64,000 bases of DNA from Ascidia mentula. Its lineage: Eukaryota; Chordata; Ascidiacea; Phlebobranchia; Ascidiidae. Under the pieces are notes generated by a model that was not told where the DNA came from, did not search any database, and was given only the letters and a program-made list of their open reading frames with translations. The stretch lies in contig OX387201.1 of the NCBI GenBank assembly GCA_947561715.1, forward strand, positions 8,182,001-8,246,000. Reading direction: 5' to 3'. The first letter of the stretch is position 1; each line of letters opens with the position of its first letter. Shown here in pieces: positions 1 through 12,150 of the stretch. The translations under genes and the position numbers were made by a program.

Positions 1-869
1 GAACAACGCGTCAGCACTTTCAAATTTCTGAATAACTCAATGGAGGAAACCCCATCTCCCCGGTATGTCTGTTTGGTGGCATTCTCATCCATTCTTGCGA
101 AACTAAAATGGCCTCATCGTGCACAGGCACATTTCAGAACGTTTCTTCTTGTCGTACCCGAAGTGCCAAGTCAGGGAGATTCCCCGCAGAAATTACTCGA
201 CAAACAAATAGTTTTTTTTTCTTCGTAGCTGCATTTATTTCGTTACGTAAGTCGTGGTTTTTGCCTACTAAAATTTTCTATTATTATAGGACATTTCGTG
301 TTGCTGCCTTGCTGTCACACACAGTGGCCTACTTTAACGCATACTCAAAAAACATTTTTTGCTGGAGAAACCTGTTGTGTTTCTGTGATTATTTATCATT
401 TTTTTAAAATAATTTGAACTGAACATTTTGTGAAAAAACAAATCGTAAGAGTCCCATTTGGAAAATTAGGCCTTCATGAGTGACCCGCCAATTTCTGTAC
501 CTCTATATGGCACTTAAAATACTAATTTCTTGACAATGAATTTATTCCATTCCGTTGTGCGTGCGAAGGAAAGTGCGGTTTTGTTTTAATTAAAAAGTAT
601 GTAAGTAGTGATATGAAAAGCATTTATTGCTACTTAAATATATATAAAACTGTTTATGGGCTTCGCTCAATTCAAGTACAGTATCGCTTAAATCATCACG
701 AGAAAGGTTATTTTTAAAACTGAATGCATTTAATACAGTTTAATTTGTGTTGTAGAATATAAGGTTTCAATGTCAGTTATCAATTAACACCACTGGAAAA
801 TGAGTCACCACAGTGCGGCGAGATATTTAAAATAGTATTGCAACGACGTTTAATGTAGCCCTCAATACA
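1..869. other. Upstream region of WDR33, no firm gene
   Basis: This stretch holds the 5' flank and probably the promoter and 5' UTR of WDR33. It is A/T-rich with several homopolymer runs. The short open frames near the left edge have no recognisable family. On the minus strand about 40 codons are open from roughly 139 down to a TGA at 20-22 and look mildly protein-like. This could be the terminal exon of a gene lying to the left, but there is no supporting acceptor or homology. Confidence 0.4.
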
Positions 870-3800
870 ATGGCTGCATTATATCCTTCAGCAAACAATA
901 TTCTTCCAAACCCTTCAAATGACCCAAATCTTCAAGGGCAAAGATATCCACCCAGGTAAAGCAAATTGTGTTTGGTTTCTACTTGAAAAGTCCTTGGAAT
1001 GAAAGAAATTGTTTTATTAAGGTCTTACCAGCCCTACGTGTTTCAACCCAACTTCCTAAAGCAGCAGATTCGACAACGTGAATTAGAAAAAGCTCTTCGT
1101 CTTGGCCAAGTGGATGAAACAGGAAAACCATTACAATCTCAACCAGGTGCTGGCTCAGTTCCTTTGCCACAAGCCATTGAAGATGCTAGGAAAAAGTCTG
1201 GCCGAAAAGTTATTGATTGGACCCCATCATGCACCATTTACCTTGAGGTAGAGTTTAAAAGTTTTTAAATGTCTGATACAAAAAAGGTTTTTGCTGTTTG
1301 CCTCAGATGAGTGTAACTTTAGATATATGTTTAGCAATATGCCTGGCAGCTCCTGAAACCACATGCTCCCACTATAACTACGATATACAATATGAAACTG
1401 AACATTAAACATAGTTATGGTAACCATGGTGATAAACTTTTGTTACCTATAGAGACGTCGATGGCAGCGAGAGATGATTGATGTACCTGCATTACTGCCT
1501 GATACCTCATACTCCATAGAAATGCAGGCTCCCATAGCTTACAAAGATAATTCTGCGTCAAGTGTTGCCACAAAGTTTGTAAGAAGTGCAACTAACAAGA
1601 TGAAATGTCCTGTTTATAAGGTATTTAAGTTCTTGGTTCAAAACACTGTTCATAGAGATCATCAGCTAGCTACAAATTTTATGTCAAATCTTCAACAATA
1701 AGTTGGAAATGAGCAAAAAAAGTCCTGTTTCAACTTTGTGTTCTTTGAAGTGAGCAATGCAAATGATATAAATTAAACTATATACTTATTGATCAGGTGG
1801 TGTGGACACCTGATGGCAGAAGGTTAGTTACTGGGTCAGCAAGTGGAGAATTTACGTTGTGGAATGGAACAGCATTTAACTTTGAAACTATTTTACAGGT
1901 AATATAACACAATGTATGTTAGTGTTTCTTGACATTTTTCTTCATGAAATATGATTACCTGGTGCTGGTGGTCAAAACCTATTTTCAGTTTTCCTTATGT
2001 GGCCCACATTTCTTGTGGGAAAATTTAGCTGCTTTTGTCTTTGGATGTTCAAACATGTATTTAACATTAGCAATATGTCCCACTTGAACACTGTACTGTA
2101 GCCCACTGATTAAGAAGAAGTACCTTATCCAATGCCTTTGGTTTAAAATTGGTTATGATTAATTTGTATGTGCCACAAATTCTTTTTGACCACAATCTGT
2201 GTTTTAGGCACATGACAGTCCAGTCAGGGCTATGGCCTGGTCACGAAATGATGCTTGGCTTATCACTGGGGACAACTTTGGATACATTAAGTATTGGCAG
2301 CTGAATATGAACAATGTGAAAATGTACCAGGCACACAAAGATCAGGCCTGTCGTTCTGTTTGGTATGATAACACTTGTGCCTTTTGCTATTGTTGCTTTT
2401 TGTCAACAAAAATACATGTTTTTTTCAGTTTTGGCCCCACTGACAGTAAATTTGTCACAGCCAGTGATGATGGAACTGTCAGGGTTTGGGATTTTCTGCG
2501 TTGCCATGAAGAACAGATTTTGAGAGGGCATGGATCAGATGTGAAACAGGTTAGTTGTTTGGCAACAAAAGAATAACAGTTTAGACAAAGGTTTATTGTA
2601 AAACTGTAAAACTTAAATTTAGACTAAAGTTATTGACCAAACAAATTGGCAATGATTCGAAAGCTGTGCTTTGTTGGACTTTAATCGTTACTTAAATCAA
2701 GTATGAAACATTATGTGGCAGGTTGATTGGCATCCACATAAGTGTCTCATTGCATCTGCCAGCAAAGACTTGCAAACTCCAGTCAAACTGTGGGACCCAA
2801 AAGCAGGACAAAGTCTTGCCACGATGTAAGTGATATAGAAAGTTGAGTAACTACTCTGCCAGTCATTGTTCATCCAGAAATTCATATTTGTGATCTTTCA
2901 AGGTAAATTCACTACTTTTCATGAATATTTTTAGACATGCCCATAAAGGAACTGTAATGGACATTAAGTTCAATCGCAATGGAAATTGGTTTCTCACTGC
3001 CTCACGAGATCACCTTGTCAAGTTGTATGACATCAGAAATCTTAAGGAGGAATGTCAGGTAGAATGTGAAAATGTTAAATGTGTCTTTTAAGGAAATTCC
3101 TTATAATGCATGGGTGCATGTTAGCTTTTATTGAAGTGTTGTATATTAATTAATGATCCTGGTTACAGTTCTGTTGTTTGGTTGTGTGATTACCATTTTT
3201 TTCATTTTTAAAAGGTATTCAGAGGCCACAAAAAGGAGGCATTTTCTGTTGCCTGGCATCCCGTACATGAAGATATGTTTGCAAGTGGTGGATCAGAAGG
3301 GAGTATCATATTCTGGCAAGTTGGGTAAGTGAACAGTGAACACCTTTTCGGCAAAATTATATTTAATGCAGTTTATCAGCACAACTGTTACTAAGTCATT
3401 GTAGTTGCTACTTGGCCATGAAGCTCCATTCATAAATTAATATCACTTGACACAACATGTTTTTAATGTTTATGTAATCTTTATCTGTATGTAGTGAGGA
3501 TAAGGAAGTTGGGGGACTCGATGGGGCCCATGACAGTCTCATTTGGAGTCTTGCTTGGCATCCTCTTGGTCACATTTTAGTCTCTGGTTCAAATGACCAT
3601 AGCACGTAAGTACAATTTTTATTTACTGCAATAATTTCTGCTTTCCACTAACATAACATTGATATTTGCAGTAAGTTTTGGACCAGAAATCGACCAGGAG
3701 ACCACATGCGAGACAAGTATAACCTCTTTCCAAGCAATGATGAAGCCAATGCACCAAAACCAGCAAACTCAGCTTCGCAATCTGAGGACGCACCATCAGC

Positions 3801-5068
3801 ACCAAACATACCAGGTAACATTTGTCTGATCTTGGTTGTACTGTTAATTGGTTTGTTTAATGCTTTAATTGTTGTGCAGGAATGGGTGATGCTATGGCAG
3901 CTGCAGCCGATGTTGCAAAACGAGAGGAAGAGGAACTAAAGGTGGGAATTCCCGGCTTGGACTGGTCATTTGAAGAAAAAAGTGAATTTCAAAGAAAGGT
4001 TTGTTCACTTTTTATACCTGCGATTTGTATGGTGAAAAAACACTTTCATAGAGGAGCCACACACAATATTATTTTACTTTTTCATAGATTATGGTGCAGC
4101 AGGAAAACCGAAAGAAAATACCTTATGCGCGACCTGTGCCAAGAATGTTTGCAGCCGCTTGGGAGTCAAACAAAGCAGGAGTACCCAGGAGGGAGTGGTC
4201 TCGTTCACCATCACCAAGAAGGGAACGTTTTGATGAACCTCCTCCATGGCACAGAGGTGAAAGATTTCCTCCGCGTGGTCGTCATGGTCCTCCTGGCCCG
4301 GATCGGTTCCCTCATGATCGCCCTCCAATGGACGATAGAATGCCACCGGATCATCTTAGGGGCAGAATGTCCCCAGAACCTGGTCCACCTCCGCATGACT
4401 TTGAACCCCACAGACCGATGCCTAATAGAAGGCCATCTATGGATTATCAGCCAGATGAACCATACCCAGACCATCCTGCAGACAGGGAGATGCCAGAGGA
4501 TCGACTGTATGGCGAAAAAATGCGAGGTGATATGCCGCCGTTCATGCCCCAAAGGGATACAGACTTTGACATGCCTAACAATCATATGCGCTCTGAACAT
4601 CGTGGACCTCCACCTAACAAAATTGATTCAGGTGGCCCTGTGCATGAACCAGGTTTTCACCGGAAGCCTGGTTTACTGGAAAAACCTCCAATGGATTGGG
4701 CTAATAACTTTAACCATGAACAGTTTGAAGGTGAAAGGCCCGACTTAGACGACTTCTACGGACAGGAACGCGGCCATATGTTTAATCAAGGCATGGACCA
4801 AAACATGGGGGAATATGGGTATGAACACGACATGGGCTACAACGATATGGATCATGGATCAGAGGTTATGCGTGGGGGTATGCAAGGCAGACCACGAGGT
4901 CCATTTGGGCGTCCACCTGTTCGAATGAGGGGAAGAGGGAGACCTGGATCTGGTCGTTTTCCTCACCCAGACGCAATGCCACACAGAGGTAGAAACTGGC
5001 CGCCCATGCGGCAACAAAATCCACCATTCAGAAACAGACGTGGCATGCGCAGGGCTATGCGCGATTAA
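870..5068 (+). CDS. WDR33: WDR33, pre-mRNA 3'-end processing WD40 protein
   Basis: WDR33 is the CPSF subunit that helps recognise the AAUAAA polyadenylation signal in the nucleus. Thirteen exons are seen: 870-955, 1022-1247, 1453-1620, 1797-1898, 2208-2362, 2429-2549, 2722-2825, 2935-3058, 3215-3324, 3495-3605, 3672-3814, 3880-3998 and 4088-5068. All have GT/AG borders, and phases sum to an intact 849-aa frame. The N-terminus carries the conserved region before the propeller, including [19 protein letters not shown]40 blades follow, with motifs such as [35 protein letters not shown] and [18 protein letters not shown]. The IPGLDW motif follows the propeller. The large last exon encodes a Pro/Arg/Met-rich tail ending in RG-rich sequence. 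Vertebrate WDR33 is longer, about 1,300 residues with collagen-like Gly-Pro-Gln repeats, which are absent here. The start is the first ATG of an exon that splices in frame. Confidence 0.95.
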
Positions 5069-5127
5069 ATATGTGTGTTGCCATATTTTGAGCCGCCACA
5101 GTCGTGTTGCAATCCTTTGCGACTGGT

Positions 5128-5133
5128 AATAAA
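5128..5133 (+). promoter_or_regulatory. Poly(A) signal of WDR33
   Basis: An AATAAA hexamer lies about 60 bases after the WDR33 stop codon, the expected place for a 3'-end processing signal. Confidence 0.7.
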
Positions 5134-5678
5134 ATTATTCTTGTTTATAATCAAGGTTTTTTTTATTTTGTGTTACAGTGAGTTGTGCCACGAAAGCATG
5201 TGTTTATGCATGGTTGCCACTGCACTTATTAACGCACAGGGAATGAAAAATGTAATCGGGGTTTCCTTCATGACACCACGTTTATGAATGTGCTGAAAAC
5301 GTCCGAACCCTTGACGTAAAGAGCAACAAAATACAGCACACTTTGCAAGGACTCTTATAGCATTAAAATTGTAAAAATATGTCATAGTCAATTAATTACC
5401 ATGTTTTCCTGGTGTCGCGCAACACGCTATCGACGTTATTAGTGACAAACAAACCTAAAGCCAGAACGTATCGCCAGCTGCAGAAGGGTCCCAAAAACGA
5501 GTCATTCGTAAATTTTATGTGCGTTTGCATGTCCAGGTGCTATGGCAACTATCTAGTAAATTTGAACGTCAAGATTTCCATGAGAAATGAAAACAGACTT
5601 CCAACATGTACAAAATATATTCACATAAAAAAACAATATGTCTGCAACAAATCCACTAAAACTGCACAGAAAAACAAA
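5134..5678. other. Convergent intergenic region between WDR33 and CYB5D1
   Basis: The 3' ends of WDR33 (+) and CYB5D1 (-) face each other here. A TTTATT at about 5160-5165 would read as AATAAA on the minus strand and could serve CYB5D1, which would give it a 3' UTR of about 0.5 kb. Nothing else is recognised. Confidence 0.4.
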
Positions 5679-7207
5679 CTAGGCTTCTGTTAAATCATCA
5701 TTAAAATACAAATGAATGGCAGGTGTCCAAAGTTCTGCGTCCATGCCAAGTTCATAAAATTCATCATCTTCATCTTCCAAACCATTATCTTTTAATGATT
5801 TATCCATTGTAAGTGGGATGCCATCATATTTCCATGTATAGCTTGCTGCATGGGCATTGTACTTTAAATATCGCTGAAGAATTTCATGCATATTTTCTTC
5901 AGAGCAAACCTATCTCAAAGAAAAATTCATTGTAGACACATTTTTTTTAAATTTTTGGTCAGAAAAAGTTGCCAACATAGGTATGTAAGGGGCATTTTTT
6001 TTTGAAAAACAATTGCCAAAAATTTTGAATAACATCATTTAAGCAATTAATCATGCATATAAAAAGCAAAATTTAAGAAACCAAACAAAAATAGTATTTT
6101 TTGCTATTTTGCAAAGAAGGTAAGAGCAAGGTATTATAGTGAGGTTAAATACAAGAATTCTTTCTTTCATTAAATTACATTTTTGTCACAACCTATAAAT
6201 CATAAACTGACTAAATCAACAAATGAAAACTGACTCCATATTAAGGTTTCGCAAAAACAAGAATTATATCAATGTTTTGTAGGAATAACATTCTTTTACT
6301 GCCAAACAAAGGTTTCCGTTCAACACTGATTGTACATTTTGTCACAATTTTTTTTTGTTATTTACGTTTTTAGTAGTTTATTTTTGGACACTAGGAAATG
6401 TTGAAACAGAAAATTTTAATTCTTGATGTTTATGAAGACTCAACAGTTGTCCAGATTGGAAAATAAAATCATTATGCAAAAATTAGCTAATAATCCGCAC
6501 AAAAACATTAGCTAATGTCTTAACATTAGCAAAACATTCTGATAATTCATACAATTAACGCTCACCAAAAAAACTCGCAAATTACAAACTATCCAATCTG
6601 AACAGTTCTTGATGCAAAGTACACACACTAAATTTTTATTTTCTGTTTTCTTATACCTCAACTGATTGTTCTTGTGATGTTAATGTGTTTATGATCCTTA
6701 TCACCCTGGTCTTGACACTTAAAATTCCCACTTCGTATTTGTTGTCCTTCCACCAAGGCCGACCAAAGTCATTTGCCCAATCTGATGTTGGACATGGTGG
6801 TGGAATGTGGACAAACCTCCCATGGGGTGCATAATATTTACATATTCCAGTTGATGGATCAATGTGTGTTCGAATCTAAATGTAAAAAAAATAAAGATTG
6901 AAACAACGAATAAAGATCTTTGCATATAACTTTACAAAAAACTTACATCACCAGTCTTTTTGTCAAACCAATGAGAAATGTCTTTTCCTGCACTTGCAAT
7001 AATTGGTTTCAGGAGAAGGTCACCTATCAAATGGGTAAGTAATATCAGTATTTATGTATATTTTTTTTAACTTTTCATACCTTCGTATTCCTGACATAAC
7101 GGTGTTAAATCGTATACCTTTCCGAGGTACGAAACCCATATGTCCTTAAGAGTGTTATGAAGTGAAACTTCGTTTGAGGTATAGTACTTAGGCCTGGAAG
7201 AAACCAT
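5679..7207 (-). CDS. CYB5D1: CYB5D1, cytochrome b5 domain-containing ciliary protein
   Basis: CYB5D1 is a conserved axonemal protein of motile cilia, with a cytochrome-b5-like N-terminal domain. Four minus-strand exons are seen: 7207-7081, 7023-6947, 6875-6657 and 5909-5679. Each has GT/AG borders, and together they give an intact 217-aa frame, close to the usual length of about 230. Diagnostic stretches in order are LWVSYLG-like [14 protein letters not shown], then [14 protein letters not shown], then [14 protein letters not shown] with [14 protein letters not shown]. The C-terminus has HAASYTWKY and ends [12 protein letters not shown]-like ([12 protein letters not shown]). The start is the only ATG before the conserved block and lies 86 bp from an RFX X-box. 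It is transcribed away from enkurin, another ciliary gene, from which a 16.5-kb transposon now separates it. Confidence 0.93.
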
Positions 7208-7610
7208 GTTTATCCGTGCAAAAGAAACCTAAAGTGGTACAACATTACAACAATACCAATCAAGACTTTTTGGGGTAATTCCCGGTCGACGCGTTGCCAA
7301 GGCAACAAGCGTGGAAAATTCGGTAAATTATTATTTTTTTAAATGTGCGGCACAGAAAAAGCTTTATTGAAATTTTATTTTATTCCTTTTGACAATATTC
7401 ACCCATTTGCATCATTCTTAAAAAACAAGTTTATGCGAAAAACGGTGTAATTCAAACAAAAAAAATATCGCAATATCAAACAACTACAAACAAATTTCCA
7501 CATATTTTGAAAACCTTGCGTAATTCACGAATTATTTTGTTCATGATGGAATAATAACAAAAAATATATAAAAATGTATTTGTTCTGTCTGGTGTGTATG
7601 GCTGATGCGA
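7208..7610. promoter_or_regulatory. CYB5D1 half of a former bidirectional promoter
   Basis: About 400 bp remains between the CYB5D1 start and the left target duplication. Apart from the X-box it is A/T-rich with no ORF of note. Joining it to the right flank at the duplicated octamer would restore an intergenic region of only about 510 bp between two divergently transcribed ciliary genes. That is typical of a shared promoter. Confidence 0.6.
7293..7306. promoter_or_regulatory. RFX X-box in the CYB5D1 promoter
   Basis: GTTGCCAAGGCAAC is an almost perfect inverted repeat and matches the RFX-family X-box (GTNRCC, short spacer, RGYAAC). RFX factors activate ciliary genes through such sites. It lies 86 bp upstream of the CYB5D1 start codon, the usual distance. 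Confidence 0.85.
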
Positions 7611-7618
7611 GTTTACGT
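7611..7618 (+). repeat. Left target-site duplication (8 bp)
   Basis: GTTTACGT directly abuts the left terminal inverted repeat. The same octamer directly abuts the right terminus at 24139-24146, so this is a perfect 8-bp target duplication made on insertion. Confidence 0.93.
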
Positions 7619-7815
7619 ACCACCGTCATTTCGGCGAAATGGAATTTGGTTAAAACCGAAATTATTTCACGCATGAATGAACACGGCTTCAAACAATTGT
7701 GTTCACACAAAATAAGCATTAACTCACGAAAAAAACAAAAATGAGTTGTAATAACAAACATTTCAATCAGCAAGGTGTCCAATATTTGCAAAACAATATC
7801 TACACTTTAAAATTG
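7619..7815 (+). repeat. Left terminal inverted repeat
   Basis: This unique outer 197 bp matches the reverse complement of 23942-24138, with a single visible mismatch (GGAATTTGG against GAAATTTGG). It precedes the tandem array. Homology continues inward into the first array units. Confidence 0.92.
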
Positions 7816-10800
7816 CAATTTTTGAACACCTATAAAGTATATAACAACGAAATGGGTTTGACTGCGGTGTCGCTGTGTGAATCCCAGCATTCGCGTATTT
7901 TCGGCGCTGCATACAAGTGCCAATTTAATGATGTTCCGGGCCATAGGATTTTTTATAAATTGGTGTAGAATAGGCTCAGAACATGTAGATCACATTACAG
8001 TAGCGTTTTTTGAACACCTATAAAGTATATCGCAACGAAATGGGTTTGACTGCGGTCACGATGTGTGAATCCCAGCGATCGCGTATTTTCAGCGCTGCAT
8101 ACAAGTGCTAATTTAATGATGTTCCGGGCCATAGGATTTTTTAAAAATTGGTGTAGAATAGGCTTAGAACATGTAGATCACATTCCAATAGCGTTTTTTG
8201 AACACCTATAAAGTATATCGCAACGAAATGGGTTTGACTGCGGTCACGCTGTGTGAATCCCAGTATTAGCGTATTTTCGGCGCTGCATACAAGTGCCAAT
8301 TTAATAATGTTCCGGGCCATAGGATTTTTTAAAAATTGGTGTAGAATAGGCTCAGAGCATGTAGATCACATTACAATAGCGTTTTTTGAACACCTATAAA
8401 GTATATCGCAACGAAATGGGTTTGACTGCGGTCACGCTGTGTGAATCCCAGCATGCATGCGCATTGTTCGTCAAAGGCTTTGACTCAAACAGAAGGCAGT
8501 GAGCATTTGCGGCGCTGCATACAAGTGCCAATCTAATAATGTTCCGGGCCATAGAATTTTTTAAAAATTGGTGTAGAATAGGCTCAGAGCATGTAGATCA
8601 CATTACAATAGCGTTTTTTGAACACCTATAAAGTATATCGCAACGAAATGGGTTTGACTGCGGTCACGCTGTGTGAATCCCAGTATTAGCGTATTTTCGG
8701 CGCTGCATACAAGTGCCAATTTAATAATGTTCCGGGCCATAGGATTTTTTAAAAATTGGTGTAGAATAGGCTCAGAGCATGTAGATCACATTACAATAGC
8801 GTTTTTTGAACACCTATAAAGTATATCGCAACGAAATGTGTTTGACTGCGGTCACGCTGTGTGAATCCCAGCGATCGCGTATTTTCGGCGCTGCATACAA
8901 GTGCCAATTTAATAATGTTCCGGGCCATAGGATTTTTTAAAAATTGGTGTAGAATAGGCTCAGAACATGAAGATCACATTACAATAGCGTTTTTTGAACA
9001 CCTATAAAGTATATCGCAACGAAATGGGTTTGACTGCGGTCACGCTGTGTGAATCCCAGCGATCGCGTATTTTCGGCGCTGCATACAAGTGCCAATTTAA
9101 TGATGTTCCGGGCCATAGAATTTTTTAAAAATTGGTGTAGAATAGGCTCAGAGCATGTAGATCACATTACAATAGCGTTTTTTGAACACCTATAAAGTAT
9201 ATCGCAACGAAATGGGTTTGACTGCGGTTACGCTGTGTGAATCCCAGCATGCATGCGCATTGTTCGTCAAAGGCTTTGACTCAAACAGAAGGCAGTGAGC
9301 ATTTGCGGCGCTGCATACAAGTGCCAATTTAATAATGTTCCGGGCCATAGAATTTTTTAAAAATTGGTGTAGAATAGGCTCAGAGCATGTAGATCACATT
9401 ACAATAGCGTTTTTTGAACACCTATAAAGTATATCGCAACGAAATGGGTTTGACTGCGGTCACGCTGTGTGAATCCCAGCGATCGCGTATTTTCGGCGCT
9501 GCATACAAGTGCCAATTTAATGATGTTCCGGGCCATAGAATTTTTTAAAAATTGGTGTAGAATAGGCTTGGAACATGTAGATCACATTACAATAGCGTTT
9601 TTTGAACACCTATAAAGTATATCGCAACGAAATGTGTTTGACTGCGGTCACGCTGTGTGAATCCCAGTATTCGCGTATTTTCGGCGCTGCATACAAGTGC
9701 TAATTTAATGATGTTCCGGGCCATAGGATTTTTTAAAAATTGGTGTAGAATAGGCTTAGAACATGTAGATCACATTCCAATAGCGTTTTTTGAACACCTA
9801 TAAAGTATATCGCAACGAAATGGGTTTGACTGCGGTCACGCTGTGTGAATCCCAGTATTAGCGTATTTTCGGCGCTGCATACAAGTGCCAATTTAATAAT
9901 GTTCCGGGCCATAGGATTTTTTAAAAATTGGTGTAGAATAGGCTCAGAGCATGTAGATCACATTACAATAGCGTTTTTTGAACACCTATAAAGTATATCG
10001 CAACGAAATGGGTTTGACTGCGGTCACGCTGTGTGAATCCCAGCATGCATGCGCATTGTTCGTCAAAGGCTTTGACTCAAACAGAAGGCAGTGAGCATTT
10101 GCGGCGCTGCATACAAGTGCCAATTTAATAATGTTCCGGGCCATAGAATTTTTTAAAAATTGGTGTAGAATAGGCTCAGAGCATGTAGATCACATTACAA
10201 TAGCGTTTTTTGAACACCTATAAAGTATATCGCAACGAAATGGGTTTGACTGCGGTCACGCTGTGTGAATCCCAGCGATCGCGTATTTTCGGCGCTGCAT
10301 ACAAGTGCCAATTTGATGATGTTCCGGGACATAGAATTTTTTATAAATTGGTGTAGAATAGGCTTGGAACATGTAGATCACATTACAATAGCGTTTTTTG
10401 AACACCTATAAAGTATATCGCAACGAAATGGGTTTGACTGCGGTCACGCTGTGTGAATCCCAGTATTAGCGTATTTTCGGCGCTGCATACAAGTGCCAAT
10501 TTAATGATGTTCCGGGCCATAGAATTTTTTATAAATTGGTGTAGAATAGGCTTGGAACATGTAGATCACATTACAATAGCGTTTTTTGAACACCTATAAA
10601 GTATATCGCAACGAAATGGGTTTGACTGCGGTCACGCTGTGTGAATCCCAGTATTAGAGTATTTTCGGCGCTGCATACAAGTGCCAATTTAATAATGTTC
10701 CGGGCCATAGGATTTTTTAAAAATTGGTTTAGAATAGGCTCAGAACATGTAGATCACATTACAATATCGTTTTTTGAACACCTATAAAGTATATCGCAAC

Positions 10801-11040
10801 GAAATGGGTTTGACTGCGGTCACTCTGTGTGAATCCCAGCATGCATGCGCATTGTTCGTCAAAGACTTTGATTCAAATAGAAGGCAGTGAGCATTTGCGG
10901 CGCTGCATACAAGTGCCAATTTATTAATGTTCCGGGACATAGGATTTTTAAAAATTGGTGTAGAATAGGCTCAGAACACGTAGATCACATTACAATAGCG
11001 TTTTTTTAACACCTATAAAATATATCTCAACGATTATGTT
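7816..11040 (+). repeat. Left subterminal tandem array, 188/232-bp units
   Basis: About 16 head-to-tail units are present. The short unit is 188 bp, and the long unit is 232 bp because it carries a 44-bp-longer central segment (GCATGCATGCGC...GTGAGCATTTGC). A landmark, GCGTTTTTTGAACACC, starts at about 8003, 8191, 8379, 8611, 8799, 8987, 9175, 9407, 9595, 9783, 9971, 10203, 10391, 10579, 10767 and 10998. Long units start at 8379, 9175, 9971 and 10767, exactly every fourth unit, which gives a 796-bp higher-order period. Short units vary between GCGATCGCG and TATTAGCG versions. The array probably holds transposase-binding sites, by analogy with subterminal repeats of other elements (inference). 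Confidence 0.95.
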
Positions 11041-12150
11041 ATGTTGATTAAATATACCTCTTAGTATCACAATCTCCCCTTTTTTATTTCCGCCCACGCA
11101 TAACAATGTAAATGTTGCGAAAAAAAATCATTCAAAACACAAATGGAGGTATTTCCGAATATGTCCGTGTTTCGAAAATGTGTGGGATGAATTTTAAGTG
11201 GCAACGTCGACGTTTAACTGATATCACATTACAGTGAATTATGTGGGTGAACGTTTTCATTGATTAAGTGACGATTCTTTATCTTGTGTGGCGTAGCAAA
11301 GCCCAATGGGGATTTAACAAGGCGTCAATGGTGCGTCGCAGCATACTCAGCTATTTAGCATCATTAAAAAAAAATTTTAAGAAATTCCTGGGGGCATTGT
11401 GTGCGGCCGCACTTCCAACGAGGCCTCTGTTGCGATACAGGCAAGTTGTTTAAAATTCATCTTTCTTTTCGTTTGCTAGAAACCATAGTGTTGCAGCTTC
11501 TCACTACTTGTGGGGCAGCTACGACGGTGGGTTGGCAAACTACAAACAAAATTTTTGTAATTAATGTAAATGATTTTACATTACCATTCAATAAAAGGAC
11601 ACAAGGATACTTTTGGGCGGTAAAAAACGCTTTGAATTGTGTTTAAAGTCACATAAGCTTTTGCAAAAATAATTTTCAAACATATTGTGTCACTTGCCGG
11701 TATTTGTTTAAAGCCACTACACCACGTCAAGGTTCCGGCAACCGTAGTGGATTTATTTTAAAGATTTAACAAATAAACAGTTATTTGGCAGATTGAAGTT
11801 GGAGTTTAAAGTTAAAGCAAGTTCTAATAAGATTTTAGCATAAGTAGACCACGGCCTTTAAAATTATTGGGTAAAATAACATATCTGGCCTTACATTGAT
11901 TAACGCAACAACGATTTTAAGTACAAGAGGTTTGTCCTAGCGGCAAATGCAAAAAATATAAGATTAACACAAAAACAAAACATTCGCAGCATAATTACGA
12001 TTACTACAACTTAAGGCATGCAACGACCCAAACAACACAAATATTTTTTTTGGTTTCACGTTGGTGAAGTTTTAAAAAGTCTCATACAACAAACATACAG
12101 TCACGGGAATGAACACAAATCGACACAAAGTATTCACAACAACATGGATT
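11041..12150. other. Internal non-coding DNA of the transposon
   Basis: This is about 1.1 kb of non-repetitive A/T-rich DNA between the left array and the end of the transposase gene. It must contain the transposase 3' UTR. I see no second gene and no clear minus-strand AATAAA close to the stop. Confidence 0.5.

Noticed and set aside
4211-4600. Antisense and alternative frames in the WDR33 last exon
   Set aside because: They are shadows of the Pro/Arg/Met-rich WDR33 tail, which continues in phase from the WD40 exons.
7741-7968. 75-codon frame repeated identically at 23789-24016 on the other strand
   Set aside because: Both are the same segment of the terminal inverted repeat and first array unit. 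The identity comes from the repeat, not from a gene.
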